Positions 24,982 to 38,738 of a stretch of 64,000 nucleotides of DNA are shown one piece after another. The stretch's first letter is position 1. Every line of letters starts with the position of its first letter. The DNA comes from Trichoplax sp. H2 (taxonomy: Eukaryota; Placozoa; Uniplacotomia; Trichoplacea), in NCBI GenBank assembly GCA_003344405.1, contig NOWV01000278.1, positions 1 through 64,000 on the forward strand, written 5' to 3'. A model generated the notes under the pieces. That model was given only the letters and a program-made list of their open reading frames with translations, was not told where the DNA came from and ran no database searches. Position numbers and translations under genes: made by a program.

Positions 24982-27900
24982 TTTCTGTTTAATTTATTAT
25001 TTCACATATAAACAAAATAATATCTAGAAGTCTATTAAATCTATTAGTTATGGTTTACTCTGTACGTTATAAAGGAGAATTTTCCTATTCTATGCTCACG
25101 AATACTACGATAACGATAGTATTGTGTCTATAATATTAATATAAAATTGTTGATATTACGGCTTAATTAATTTGTTTCCACATTTTTGCTTTCATATTAT
25201 ATTATCTCAGTGCTAAGGGTAAACGTAAGCATATAGATTAAGTACGTTATATTTTCGACAATCGTTATCGTAATTTTATAATACTGATTTAATAGACAGT
25301 TATTTGCTTATAGTGCATATATATTAGTTGCAATATATAATGGCTGCTTTTCGTTAGCACTCGGAAACAGAAACGGTAAATACATTTCCAATCTTGGTCC
25401 TAAGTACCGAAGTTACATAATAGGCTGAGATGTAGAACAAATTGTAGTTAATGATATTTATAATTCGAGAATGGAAATAACTACGAATAGAAGTTTTATG
25501 TTACTCTATAACAAGGCCATCTTTATTATTTTATTTTATTATAGTACGTATGATTAAAAAGCTAAACCAGTCAATATTACCAAATTAACTCTAATAAAGC
25601 AAATGCTCAGCAGTAATATCACCAAAAAAAATATTGCACGATTAGGCGTATCGGTGCTGGAATGTTATTATCATAACTATAGTTATTGTTTAAGAAATAA
25701 TTTTTCTCTTAATAGTATATAGTAAGTAGACCTTGCAATTTTATTCGTTAAAATCAAGTTACTCAACAAGATACCCTATTCCAGTCGTGCGATACTTGAA
25801 TGTGTTAACAATGCTCAACTGAATCTAAAACAACAACCTTAAATAAACTAACCGTAATAAATTGCTTTCTTGTTTTAGTTAAAGCCGAAAAGCTAGGCTC
25901 ATATATAGTAATTATATATTGATCTTAGTCTTCAGAATCACGCATTTTGTAATGTCAGGTATACTTTCGGTAAGATACGAAAAATTCATTTCAAATACGT
26001 TTTGTTATACTATTTGAAAATAGTGGCTTAGTGCTTGCATGACATATTTAACTGCTGAGATTATGCCCTAGTATTCAAAAGGTATAGATATCAGCAAAAG
26101 CACGAATAAATTCCGTGATCAAATTTTGATAGTACAAGTATAATTTTTAGGCCTGCTTTATAAAAATATAGAATGAGAGAAATGACAAATTTACGTATGC
26201 CCCGATAGCCCTTTCAGTATTTTATCCGCTACGTAGTTCAAACTTCTAATTGTATTGCCATCGTAAAAGCTACAGTCAATGCGTACTTCTTCCTTAAAGT
26301 TAAATTGACTTACGAACAAACGCCTAATACATATGCAAATAGTAATCGCAATGGTTTGGATAAGTTTATAAAAAACGTTGAGTTTTATGATCTAAATAAT
26401 ATGAAAGTAATGCTAAAATCAACAACAAATTTCGTGCAATATTACTGAAATCAAATTTTTAGTAAGCTTTTTAAGTATCATGCAATATTTCGATATTAGT
26501 TCATAACATCCTTCCATGCTAGTAAATCGAAGACCAGATGATAAATACAGCAATGAGACATTTTTTACTTAGTGTATTATAATGTACAATACAAGTACAT
26601 AAATAATTGACAATTTTTAATAATGGTCAACGATTACTGTGCGTCGCAAGTCGCTATATAGCGCTCTAATATAGGCTCTGCAGACAAGATGATATAGTTT
26701 CGGAAAGATCATGTTAAAATATTGACTTACTAACGACATTTGAGGGAATTTAAAATGGGAATATAATTTATCATATATAGTCGATGAATAACAGTATTTG
26801 ATAAAAAGCTCAGATATATGAAAAGAAGTGAAAGAAGCAGCTTAATTTGCATATTGAAATTTATTCGCAAGATCGAAAGAGTGAATACTAAATCTTTTAA
26901 TTTCGTAATTACTCTTTCCTTTTCAATTGCATGTATTGAATTTTTTGTTATAAATGATCAATCCGGATAGTTATCTTCGGAATAATCGTCTGTAAACGCA
27001 TCCAGTTGTCTTGAAAGTAATGTCATTACTTTGGTCTGAGATAGAACGTCAGTTGTACTTTTAGGATACCTTTGTTTGATGTATTTTTTATAGATTCAAT
27101 ATTAATTAGATACTGTAGTCTCTTCATTGAGCAAAAGTTATCTGACCTATACTTCTAAGATTTAATTATACTTTTTGTTTTGATAATATTCTCGTTGTTT
27201 AGTTTCCAGTAATTTTTGCATACAATCGTTTGCAATTACCTGTTTTAGCATTATATTACTTAAATGAATGAAATAAAGAACGTTTGCTTTTGCTTTCTTA
27301 GAAACTTCACAAAGTATTATAAGCCTAAACAATGGACGCTTCTAACAGAAAATCCAATAGTTTGACTGAATACTTACTAAAATATTTTCTGTACTATAAA
27401 AAATTTTCTTTTATTGCTTATATAAATTTAATTTATCGTTATATTGATTGTAGCTGGTATGGTATTATTTTCAATAATAGAATACGAATAACTTTAGTGA
27501 TTAAAATCAAAGTTGTAACTTCTAAAATTATTTATTCATGTAAGATAAGTATACTCCTAAGTTTTGCTAATGATCTATTTACCATGACGTTTATTCTATT
27601 AAGATTATCGAATGGAATTCAAGTAAAACAAATCTTTCAAAGTGTAATGGCATCTATATTAAATAAATTGATCTATGCCTTGATGTAGTTAGCTAATGAT
27701 CAGATGAAATTAGAACGAAGTCAAAATAATTAAACCGTAAAATTTTTAATTCTAGATACACGGTAATTTGCACTAGGCTGCTATTTTTATTACGATCTGT
27801 TCATTTTAAGGCTAATATTATATCGTTTTCGTGCGAATTGTGCAGTTGCAGTGCGTAATGGGAGTAGTAGTTATTAGAAAGCATCGATTTTCATATTCCA

Positions 27901-30900
27901 ACGTATTACACTGTGTTTGACCTATCGCCAAAATAAATTTTGCCTTTAAAGGATGATCGTCATTAGTTGAAATTGTTCAACTAGATCTTTTCGTCTCGCA
28001 TGGATATTAATTGGATATGGATAAAATAGGCAGGAAGTAGACATTCAGTTAGCTGTATGTGGCGTCACTATTGTATCTCGTCACTTTATGTATTGATGGC
28101 ATTTCTAATTCTATTATAATATTAGTGTTACTGCTATATATGCTAAGAGACTTTAATTTTTGATTGAGTATTTAATATTTTGCGATATATTTTATTGAAA
28201 TATTTTCAATCATGGTTGTGGACTTTTTATTTCAATAATTTATCGCCATATTGGTGCAGAAATGATGTTTTACATCTGGGGAAATTAGATAAAAAATGCT
28301 TTCTTCATAGCGGAATGCATTAATCTCTGCTCTATACAATTTATATAGAATTAAATGTTTTATTTGGATCGTTTACAAATCCATTGTAAGCAATTGAAAG
28401 TATAGAAAGTAAATCATAATTGTTTACGAGATGGCAACTTATTGAGCTCTAGAATATATCCCGTTCGACTTGGAAGTGCTAGTATTGCATTTTTTACCTT
28501 TGGGTTGCAAATAATACTTAAAATTATTGTTTATTTCTATCTCTAAATAAATTAGTTCGATGCATTCAGATTATCTTTATTGAATTTAATAATGCCTTAA
28601 CTACTTTCGGTTGTAGCTGAAATACGTATTAAAAGACATTATAGGATAGAATTTGTGATACGTCATGATTGTGAAAACATTTTAAAGTGTTCATCTTTTT
28701 ACTTTTGCCAGTATCTATCTAGTAACAATGCCATCCTTTGTTAATTTTATTGATTGTCAATACGAGTAATCATGAAAGTTATAGAGTGTTGCCTGAAAGT
28801 ATTTTTCCGTGAACACTTATTCTACGTCTTGGGTCGTAATTATAGCTAATAGCCTCCTCCTTCATTAATATAATGAACATTTTATCAATATTTATCCAAT
28901 ACTTATATAGCTCTTATCCATTTTCTATATTAATTTGACTTTATTCATTGATTTCTACGTGAAAATTGAAATAATTTCTGTAATGATAATATTTTGAAAT
29001 TTTTAATGCTAGCATTTAGGGCCAGAAGATTATATATAGCACTTGTTTTTGGGATTACAGAAAAACTGTATGATATTTTAAGTTTAGGAGAAATTTATAT
29101 ATTTTGTAAGTTTTAATTTTAAGAATCGAAATGTACTATATTTTACGTCATGAATTTAATGCTTTATGCTGAACAAGTAAATCAATCTTACAAGCAAATT
29201 TCAGGAGTTAACTCTAGTTTAGCTAATCCTTCGGAATAAAGTTATCGATTTATCAATTGGGCTTTTCTGAATTCATTTAAACAACTTACGTATAGTAGCT
29301 ATTGTTAAAATTGCATCTTAAAGCATTAGTATGTACGTAGAGATAGGCTTCGAACTCTTGCTGTATTCTATTTTTAATTATTAGAATGCATTGTTGTTGT
29401 ATTTAAAGAAATAAAATTGATGGAGTTTGAGAAACTTAGTTATTATGGCAAATCGAGGGTCGTAAATTACTCTTACTCTCGCTTATCCATTCTGTAAGTC
29501 AAGGTAGTACCTAATAATTACAAATAATGTAAAAAGACTATGTAAGCTTTATTTAGTATCTGTATTTGTAGTGCTAGGTAAGATAAGTAAGGCCTTAACG
29601 TGGATACTATTTATGATAGGCTATTACATATTTTATATTAACTGTTATTATAGGTAGATAGTAGAAGATAATTCAAGTTCTAGCTATTGATAGTTGAATT
29701 AGACAACATAAATGCTTAGATTAAGATTAAGTATGAATAAGAGATTAAAAATATTTACGGATAGCAAAGCTGTGTAAGCAACGTCTCAATTCGAGATTCG
29801 AGATGTCTCTCCTAGCAAGGTATAATGATAACACTGTCGTAGTTTACAAATTAGACGGTTGCTACATAAACAGGAATGTTTGAGTTGAGTTGTGTGGTGA
29901 AAAATTATAGATGTGTCTACGTTAATAAAAGTTCTATCTTTACGGTACTTTGCTATGTGTGTTTAACGTTTAGTAAAAGGGCGTTTCAGTCAGTAGTTAC
30001 TTATAGACTTTTACTCTACGTTTCCTTGTCGCAGACTTGAAATTATGACATTGGTGTATAAGCTGTGTCACCTATAATTTATTATAGATTCCAACTAAAG
30101 AATTACAGAGTATCTAAGTTTTGCTTTCAGTCGATGATACTTATCAATCTTCGTTAATTTTTGAATTATAATTATAATTTTAAATCTGGAAAGCATTGCA
30201 AATGCTCTACTGATAATTATAATATTAAATAACTATGTATTTATCTAATTTTTATAGTATTTTATTTGCAACATGAAATATTTTATTATGTTGCTACACG
30301 TTCTTGCAATATGGCTGTTTACGCCTTAGTATAGCCATAGACAGAATGCTACCCCTTAATTTTACACGTATTATACATAGCCATCAACATCTGCCTTACC
30401 TTTTCAACAATATCTTAGATAGTGAAATTCTTGGGTGCAATAGAGTTATTATTAAATACGTAAAATAAATCCTTCATTAATCGATATTCATTCAACTTGA
30501 ATAGATAACGGACCGTGATTATAATTCCAAATTTTTGAGTATTGTGATGAAACTTTTTCCGCATTTCGTGGAAATGACTTTATGAAAACAATAGCTTCAG
30601 TTGATATATCAACTATGTTTAGCTATTAATTAATTTATTTTTTCTGCGTGAAATTCATTTCGATAAGAAAGTTGAACATCATCTTTTTCACTTCATATGA
30701 GCTCTTGATAAAGATACCGGACATTGAAGAGAAATGCTCATTAACTGAAGTTTGCTTTCTCAGAAGCTATCGTGATTGTGATGGCAGTTGATGTTTGTTA
30801 GATGATAGTAAATCGGAAAAGATGAAAAGTATTGAGTATTTGTCATAAAACTACGGAACAATTTCAATCTATTTTGCAATCCACGCCTACTTTTTCGCGA

Positions 30901-33900
30901 TGAATTCTAACAACAGTATAAAATTGTCGTTATTGATAGATAGGTTTCGATACTCTGCAAATTTCAATTTTTTTATTTTTATTGTAAATTGCAATTATAA
31001 TCATTGCAGCTGCTTCGATTTTAACCATCAATCGCAATAATGCATACTACAGTAGTATGGCTTCATGTCAGCGAATGTTGGCGATCAACTTAAATTTTCT
31101 GATAGAGACAATGAAAGTATTTTTAATATTTTTAATACACGCATACATTTATTTATTAAATACTTTTTTTGATTTATTACGATTCCGATCGAAATTTCTT
31201 CACAGAAAATTTACGTAAAATAAATTAATGTAATTATGTAACAGGTATCTTTTGTGGAGTGAAACAGGAATTAAATGCCACAGGAATTAGCTGTACGTGG
31301 AGTGAAGATTTCATTATTTTCAAATTACGTTTTAACAATGACGTTAACTTAAAGTCGTTATTTTCCGCAATCGCAGTATTATGAAGTATTATTGACCTTT
31401 CGTTGCCATGCCTGTTTAATTTAAGCAAATTGCTCTTTGCACGTAAATGGTTTAATCTGGACAGGGTATGCTGTCTTATAGTAATTTACAGAATCGATTC
31501 AACCGTATATTCCTTAAATTCCTCATTTCCTTATAAATGCTTTCATGAAAGTAATTTCAGTATACAAAAGAAGCCAACATACTCATATGCTGATATAATT
31601 ATCATTGGATATTGTCCGATGATGATGGTATTTATTATTCATTTGTATCTTACTTCGCAGGTTTTTGTAATTTTTTACTGCAGCTACTCAACTTTGTATC
31701 TCATAGGTCTAAAATTGCTATCCTATCTATAGCAAAATTCATGCATGATTTTTATTCTGAAGAGGTCATACAGTAAGCAAAGAAAATACCTTAACAATTG
31801 TTTTTAATGATTCCCGCTCTTCCTGAGCTAAGTAAAATTAATGGATTTCTTATCAATTTGAAATTAATTTACATGTAGACTTTAATTCTAACGAATTATG
31901 ATACTTACATATTCGTAGTAATTAATATATAATATTGCGATAGTATACATAAATACACACTAGATTGTACGTTATTATTCATTTTGTGCATTTAAGTTAA
32001 ACAGAAATAGCAGGGATGTAAAGTGGTCGAACAAACGTTATTTTAATGGTGTTATTATGAGTTAACTTTACTACGATATAACCGCACTATTTAAGACAAA
32101 TGTACAGGAAATACGCGTTCTAGTCCGTAGATTGTTTTGTACATTACTTAAATTGATTCAACAGATATTTCAAAATAATTTTAAAGCGATGCCTGAAAAA
32201 ACGTTAATTAAGTTTATCCAGGGAATACGTAGAACGAATAAGCTACTGATTATTATTTTCTTTCCCTGTTTCATTGGTAGGCTGTAGCTCTTTCTTTCTC
32301 TGCTCATATTTTAGAGCACTGCTTAGGAATGCAGCGCGTTTGCTCCTAATTTCGTCAAAATATTAATTTCAATATTAATATCAGCAAATTAATACATAAG
32401 GATTTTATTCCAGATAATTGCAATAAAACATGCTAATACTGGACGAGCACAGTTCTAGATGAAACTCGCATCCAATATAGTCTGGCATAATCTATTTCAG
32501 TAATGTGCTACGCTTACAAAGGCATGGCAACTTTTCTCCGCGACATAAGCTTTTGAGAACAAGGTGACATCATATTGTCGGTTGGGCTTAGGCATCCCCT
32601 AATTTCAATAATAAGGAAGATTAATTCTCACATTTACTGTCTGCCAATACATGTAGAATGTACTTAGCAATTACATTCAATGTGATAATCCATGGTAGGG
32701 GATCCGACAGCATTATACTAGGAAATGATAATGTTCTACTGTACTGGATTAGAACTCGGTTAATACAGCGATAAATGATTAACTTATTCGTAGGCAACTA
32801 ATTTTAGATTTGTATATACAGTTGTACAGTACAGTAAAGTTTGTAAGCACAACATAGTTTTCTAGATTCGTAATAGAGCTTCAGTATGACTACTATTTCT
32901 TTTGCGACTACTTTTGTAACACCAATGTTAATTACAAAGGGATACATATCGCACGATGATACTGCTTGAATTCTATCATCAGTGATAATCACATCGATAT
33001 AACTATATTATATCTTATCCAGCTGCTTTTGTATCGAATATTTGGCGTTCCTAACATAGTCAAATATCAATCATTCTTTACTGCTTTTTAGGAAATGATT
33101 TATTAATGCAAGACGCTACTGGCGTGATAATGCGACTGTAATGCCAACTTATAAGTAGTCCATTAGAACAAAGTGTTTTGGAATATACTTATACGTACAT
33201 AATACATATACGTGGGTTGCATCAACATTAGCAGTTCATATGCTATCTTTCATATATAGTCAATTTACTGATGCATACCACTTGTCAGCATTTTTGCTGG
33301 ATTGAATTCTTTTGATTTCTGCGGGAATGTTGTACTTTGGTTCTTGCGGTATAGGCTCACTGGGTTTTGTATCTTTAATTTCAGCCATAATTTCTGGATT
33401 TCAATTTATTCTCGTTTCGATCTATAAGAGATACATATGTGTACAGTATGGAGGGATTGAGAAGAGTGTTGGAAAGTATTTTATCTTAATAAGTTTTCAA
33501 ATTCCAACGGTTACTATCTGACACACTAGTTCAACATCATCACTACTAGCACTGGAAGAAATTTAAATATTACTTGTCCTTGCAAGCAATGTATCTGAAG
33601 ATGCACTATAAGAATACAAGTATTTCCTGGCATCAGTGGACCGGAGTGCTGTACACAATCTGAGACTAATCTTGATTCTATTTTAGTAAAGTTCATGCAA
33701 GGTAGCACCAATGTAAAGTATAGTAAAATTGAACGTAGTGTCGTGAATGGGTTGAAATAAAGCAATTTGAGGTTGGGATCAGGTTTATTGGAAATTGTTT
33801 AAATTGTGCAAATGTTCAATTAAGATCAGAAGGTTTACTCGTCCAGTTGTTGAAAATAATACTGACCACTGATGGATCAAGTATACTTTGATCAATTCGA
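24982..33900. other. Gene desert, nothing firm recognised
   Basis: About 9 kb of AT-rich DNA. A perfect 12-bp palindrome CGCTATATAGCG lies near 26655. The ATG-initiated 118-codon frame at 27332-27688 is Ile/Leu/Tyr-rich, and the frame at 31403-31732 (110 codons including stop, first ATG) resembles no family; neither is supported as a gene. Around 29980-30050 the sequence resembles the last 60 bases of the family B LTRs, ending in TGACA, and may be a decayed LTR end. Confidence 0.5.
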
Positions 33901-34584
33901 TTGTAGAATACGAATTAATCCATCGACTTTATGAACAGACTTGTTGTGCTTGTACAATATACTATGCAGTGTTCACTCCATGCGATATAGAATGAATTCA
34001 TTCATCGAGTAAATCGAACATTAAAAACTTACTTGATACTTCTTACTGATAATTGCTTTCAAATAGAGTTGAAGAAAATCGATGCACCAAATTGTGTTTC
34101 AATTCTTTCCGTATTGACGGTCGGCAATGGGAAGAGTAATGTTGATGACAGAGTATTGGTTGACGTTACTGCGGCGTACAGTACGAAACAATGATCACAA
34201 TGTATCGATTGTGTTATCTAAAATGATCAACTATCTGCTGCTTTGAGACGATCGAATTTATTCGATTCTGTTCTGTTTACTCTATGTATTTCATGAAATA
34301 ATAACACTACTGCAGTCCCTACCGAGCTACGAAGCGATCATACAGTAAGGAACGGAACAGCGATAGTCAAAGTTATAATTTCTCGGCTACGATATCATAG
34401 ACATACCAAGTTAACAGTACTGTGCTAGCGGCGTGTTGGTGTAAAAGCAGGTGTAAAAAATTTTTCAAATTTGAAAAAATTAACGATCATCCTAACGCAT
34501 TCTGATTGGTGGATTATGTTGCTATCTTATCCAACGAGAATTGATCATGTGATTACATTGACAGACATCACAGTCAACAGTGAG

Positions 34585-34900
34585 TGTACAGTACAGTACA
34601 TTGAGTACAGGACCATGTTTAAGGTACAGTATTGTATTGCAGGAGTACTCTACGGTACTGGACTGTATTGTTACTCACATACCATACTGTACCGTACACT
34701 GAGTATTGACGATTGAGTAACCGTACTGCACAGTCCTGTACAGTGTACAGTGTACAATACTTAGAGGCATACTGTAGCGCTACTGTACTGTACACTGTAC
34801 AGTACAATATTCCAATCATGAAATCTCTTGTGATAGATAGCTTTCTCATCAATCATTATGCAGTACTGTACAGTGTGCAGTATAGTACAGTATAGTGTAA
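34585..34900. repeat. Dense TACAGTA/TACTGTA cluster
   Basis: Some 300 bp packed with overlapping words ACAGTAC, TGTACAGT and GTACTGTAC on both strands; many are self-complementary, for example CTGTACACTGTACAG. The overlapping small open frames on both strands here are by-products of the repeat. Smaller clusters occur at 48720-48830 and 54690-54830, each upstream of an ACCS-like gene. The short-period origin and any regulatory meaning are unknown. Confidence 0.75.
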
Positions 34901-36426
34901 AGTTCTGAAAAGAGAAGTCACAGTAACTATCACTGGCGATGCCTAATAAGACAGCTAATTAGATCGTGAAATTCGAAAGTAATAATTTGGTGAGCTTTTT
35001 TAGCTTTTCAGGTGAGGAAAGAATTGATTTACTATAAAATAAAATATGAGACAACCATGACTTTTGTAGAATAGGTTGTAAGTGTGCTAGGTTCTGTACA
35101 TGCTGTCATTTTGGCACTGCAATAGTTTAGTACTGTGTATTACTTAGCGTTATTCAAAGTACGCGCTCAGGCTAGCTCAGACAGACATCGAAACACTCAG
35201 GCAACGATTCATTTGGCAACATTTCCAACTACTGCGGTAAATGACAGCGATAAATTAGATAATACGTTATAATTTAAATATATATGGCATTCCGCAGTTG
35301 TAATAACGGCAATAACTTATAACTTATTGTGTACCTTAAAGGAGAAAATTGAACGCTTTTACAAGTTCCTGGTCCTACTGATCTCTCCTTCGGAATCGAT
35401 CAATTGACTACTATTGTTTAATACTACACTATGCAATATAACTGTACAATACATGCTGTACCGTAAATTTGACACAGTACTCCGAAAATTTAAAATTTGA
35501 AATTCAATTTGAAGAAAGAACTAATTAATAAAATAGAATCATAATTTGCAAAGCCTACTGTAATAAAATGAACTCAGTATCTTCAGATAACATTGAACTT
35601 ATACAATCTCAATGTTTTGAAACTGACTAGAGACATTCCTAGCAGATATAATTAAAAAATTGGTGTCTAGTAGTTGTACTTTTGTATAAAGTATTACGGC
35701 CGTTTTTATTGTTGGAATAATACTTAATATTATGCACTTATTCATCGGCTCTTAGGAGTGGCCTTTGCTGTGGTGAATAATGAGTACGTTAGATACATTT
35801 ACTTTAGGATATGAAAGAGACAGTTCGTTAATTTCCAGGAGTCCACCAGAACCATTCGGGGTAGTGTGATGGTGACGTGTTTGTACTCATTGTGCAGAAC
35901 AACGTATTAGTGCAATATCGTTGCCACCTTGCAAAGTCGTGCACTGTTGGGAAATTCTCACGTTAACAAATTTACACGTAATGTGACATATACAATTTAT
36001 AAATGGAAAATATTGAATCGAAACTGTTTCCATCAGAAACTACATGTACTCGTAAATTGTAATACATAATTTACGAAAAGAAGACAAAGGACTGGAGGGC
36101 TATATAGTTTATTCCTATATCGCAAACGGGAATTCAGGTCGAATCGTTGCTGTTCGACGGCAATACACATCTACGCGTATGGTCCTGATGATTTAGGAAC
36201 TTCTATAGTCAAATCAACTGTTACTTGAAGCCCCAATAAGAAAAGGAGCAACTACTGTACACGTGAATTTGTAAAGTCACACAGAGTTTACATAAATGAC
36301 CTCGTTTGGCAGTCTTAGTAATTGAATTCCTTAAAGCGGATACTTTACTCTTGATGCACTCTAAGTATTACTTAATAGAGGTTGCATATTCATCATTTTG
36401 CTTTTCTTAATACTGTATTCATCATC
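34901..36426. other. Upstream region of the methyltransferase gene
   Basis: No coding exon was recognised. The part at 35800-36200 is less AT-rich than the surroundings and could hold the promoter and 5' untranslated region of the downstream gene. More TGTACAGT-like words occur at 35100-35150 and 35430-35485. Confidence 0.4.
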
Positions 36427-36507
36427 ATGCCACGCTTATATAGATCCCCGGCACATAACTCCGAGGCGATTGATGATTTCGCAAATTCTTTAGAGGCAAC
36501 GTTCTAA
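36427..36507 (+). other. In-frame upstream ORF of 26 codons
   Basis: ATG at 36427 opens a 26-codon frame (MPRLYRSPAHNSEAIDDF and so on) closed by TAA at 36505, in the same frame as the methyltransferase start at 36529, only 21 bases further. Base composition matches the coding exons. It may be a translated leader ORF or part of an alternative N-terminus; a sequence error hiding an open extension is also possible. Confidence 0.35.
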
Positions 36508-36528
36508 TCATTGGTGTTGATCGGATCA

Positions 36529-38738
36529 ATGCAAGCGAGTCAATTAGCTGAATACGACGATATTGCGATCAGCCTGGTTATTGACCCTCTGCTTGGGTTT
36601 AAAACGCATAAGATGAACCCCAAGTTTCGCTGGGTTACCTGCAATAGAGAAGAGCTGCGAAGTATCGTAGAAGAGTACATATCTTCAGGCAATTTGGATG
36701 AAGCGTGTAATGGCATTTTATCTACGAAGTGGGCATGCCATTATTTGATGAATAAGGACCCGCTTCAAAAGCAACTTTTCAAAGAGCATGTAAGGAATAC
36801 TGATTTGAATATTATTTAAAAAAATACTCATTCAGTCTTTTGCTTGATATGATTTAAAATAATAATTGCACTGTTGTGAAGCTTTTAGTGAATAGGTAAT
36901 AGGTATATTTCACTATCCGCTTTCAGTAGATTATGCAATGTTATCAATTGTCAATTTTATATAGTAAATTTACGAAAGTTTTGCATAGGTAAATTATCAT
37001 CATTTTAGTTGTAGACATGGTACGAAAGTTAATAAATTTGCTGAATATGAGGTGATGATACAGTTCTATTTTGCAGTTATTGCTTAGTACTCAAGCTAAA
37101 TGAAGACTAACATATAGCAGTAGCTTTGCATGATTAACTTCAGTAGTTAAGACTTGAGCGGGATCAATTTGCAGATTAATTTGTGCCTAAGTAGTGTTTG
37201 CTGTAAAGTTACTGCGTGCCTTGGTTCTTAATATCATATTCTGTCTAACTATAGCTATGCCGTTATCTACGAGTTTTTTCGCCAAATAGTGGCTTCAGCA
37301 TTTTGCCAGTCAGGCGATACTCTGCAGAAAAGTTAGAAGCAAAGATAAGCGTAACAACGGAATGGTATGATATTGCATTAGCACGCTTCTGTTATAATTA
37401 AATATACTGGAAAGTGAAGTTTAAATGATACCTCGTTGCTAAGGCATTTACTTCATACCTTACGTTACTGGTATGATGGCTTGACTAAGACATCTCGTAA
37501 AGTTACTATAGCTTGTACAGTGAAAGATAGCAGATGTATTATTAAATTTCGTTCATCGCTTGCTAAAAAGTTACTGCTTAGATTTGGTTTAAATAAATAA
37601 TATTCTTGTTGTACTGTAGGCTGAAATCGAGCAAAATACATGATCTATGTGGTTGTATTGCTGAAATGACAGAAGATGAAGAGAAGCGTCTCCTTCTGCC
37701 CGGGGAGAATGATTTTAGTATCATGTTTTCTACCAGAAAGAAGTGTTCGCAGTTGTGGCTTGGGCCTGCGGCCTACATCAATCACGGTTAGTTTTAATAG
37801 TAGCTAATGTAAAACGATGGGCTTATCAACTATTTCTTTGCTGTTGCTATTTATCGCAAGTTAGTATTTACTCGAAGTTAAGTTGTAAAATGGACGTTTG
37901 GCTACTGATAGAAATTAACATTTAATTTAAATAAGATGTTTATAACCTTTACTTTGTTCTTTTTCGGGTACCAGACTGTCGACCATCTTGTAAGGTAATA
38001 TTGTAAATGACGTACCCCGCTGAATTAATCATGAAATAAGAGCCTTAATTTTATATCTATCTATTTTTGGATTGATTGTATACAGTTTGTCTCAACCGGT
38101 AGAAATACAGCTTGTGTAAAAGTTCTTCGCGATTTAAAGGCCGGTGATGAAGTTACTTGTTATTACGGTGACAATTTTTTTGGTGATAACAATAAGGATT
38201 GCAAGTGCGAGACATGTGAAAGGTATATTGCTACTGCTATTCATATCTCTTAGCGCAAACTTAGCCTTATATCGGATTACGTGGATGTATTGGAATATAC
38301 GTATGTTCAGTAGTTAAACTAGTGAACACTATTACTTTCATTTTTATTTGTTTATTATACTACTGCTTGATACTGTAAGCGGTGAGAAATCTTAATTTGA
38401 CATTGCGTACTGAGAAGTCTGCTAAATTTATGTACCTCATTAAAAGTATCACAGACTGAGAGGGGTATGCATTGTTGTTGTAAGCTATATTAGTATACGG
38501 CATAAACAGCTCACTGAATTCTATATCAATTTATAGGAGACGTAGAGAGCAAGCAAATGGGTCTCTAAAGCGAATTAACTATTCACTCCGAGAAACAGAT
38601 AATCGATTAAAATTTAGGAGGCTTCATTCGGCAGACTCATTGTCATCAAGCCAGTGTAGCGATTCGTCAACGGGTGCTTGTGAAAAGCTTCAACTAGATT
38701 CCAATTCTGAAGCGCTAAAGGAAATACCAAATATTTGA
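36529..38738 (+). CDS. Suv4-20 (KMT5B/C) histone H4-K20 methyltransferase
   Basis: Nuclear SET-domain enzyme of the Suv4-20 family, which converts H4K20me1 to me2/me3 and acts in heterochromatin and genome stability. Six exons: 36529-36789, 37255-37364, 37620-37786, 37975-37994, 38096-38222 with acceptor at 38085 (so 38086-38222), 38537-38738; all GT-AG, giving 298 codons plus TGA. The family N-terminal helix region is clear ([11 protein letters not shown], residues about 23-33; WACHYLMNK). SET motifs: [17 protein letters not shown] then DCRPSC (residues 178-185, in a 20-nt microexon), [25 protein letters not shown], and a post-SET CxCxxC (225-230). After it comes [10 protein letters not shown], conserved in animal orthologues, and a Ser-rich tail. 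Vertebrate KMT5B is far longer at the C-terminus; this is the short enzymatic core form. The start at 36529 fits the family alignment; the frame upstream is closed at 36505. Confidence 0.95.

Noticed and set aside
29980-30050. Third family B LTR
   Set aside because: The last 60 bases resemble the family B 3' end (TTTCCTT...TGACA), but no matching 5' terminus or target duplication was found about 600 bp upstream; kept only as a possible decayed end.
31403-31732. Open frame of 109 residues
   Set aside because: Composition typical of AT-rich chance frames; no domain, no splice context.
33312-33521. 69-codon hydrophobic frame
   Set aside because: Begins at TTG rather than ATG and has no recognisable membrane-protein family pattern.
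34471-34895. Three overlapping frames on both strands
   Set aside because: They are produced by the TACTGTA word cluster, whose unit lacks stops in several frames; low-complexity translation (TVQYCTVYS-like).
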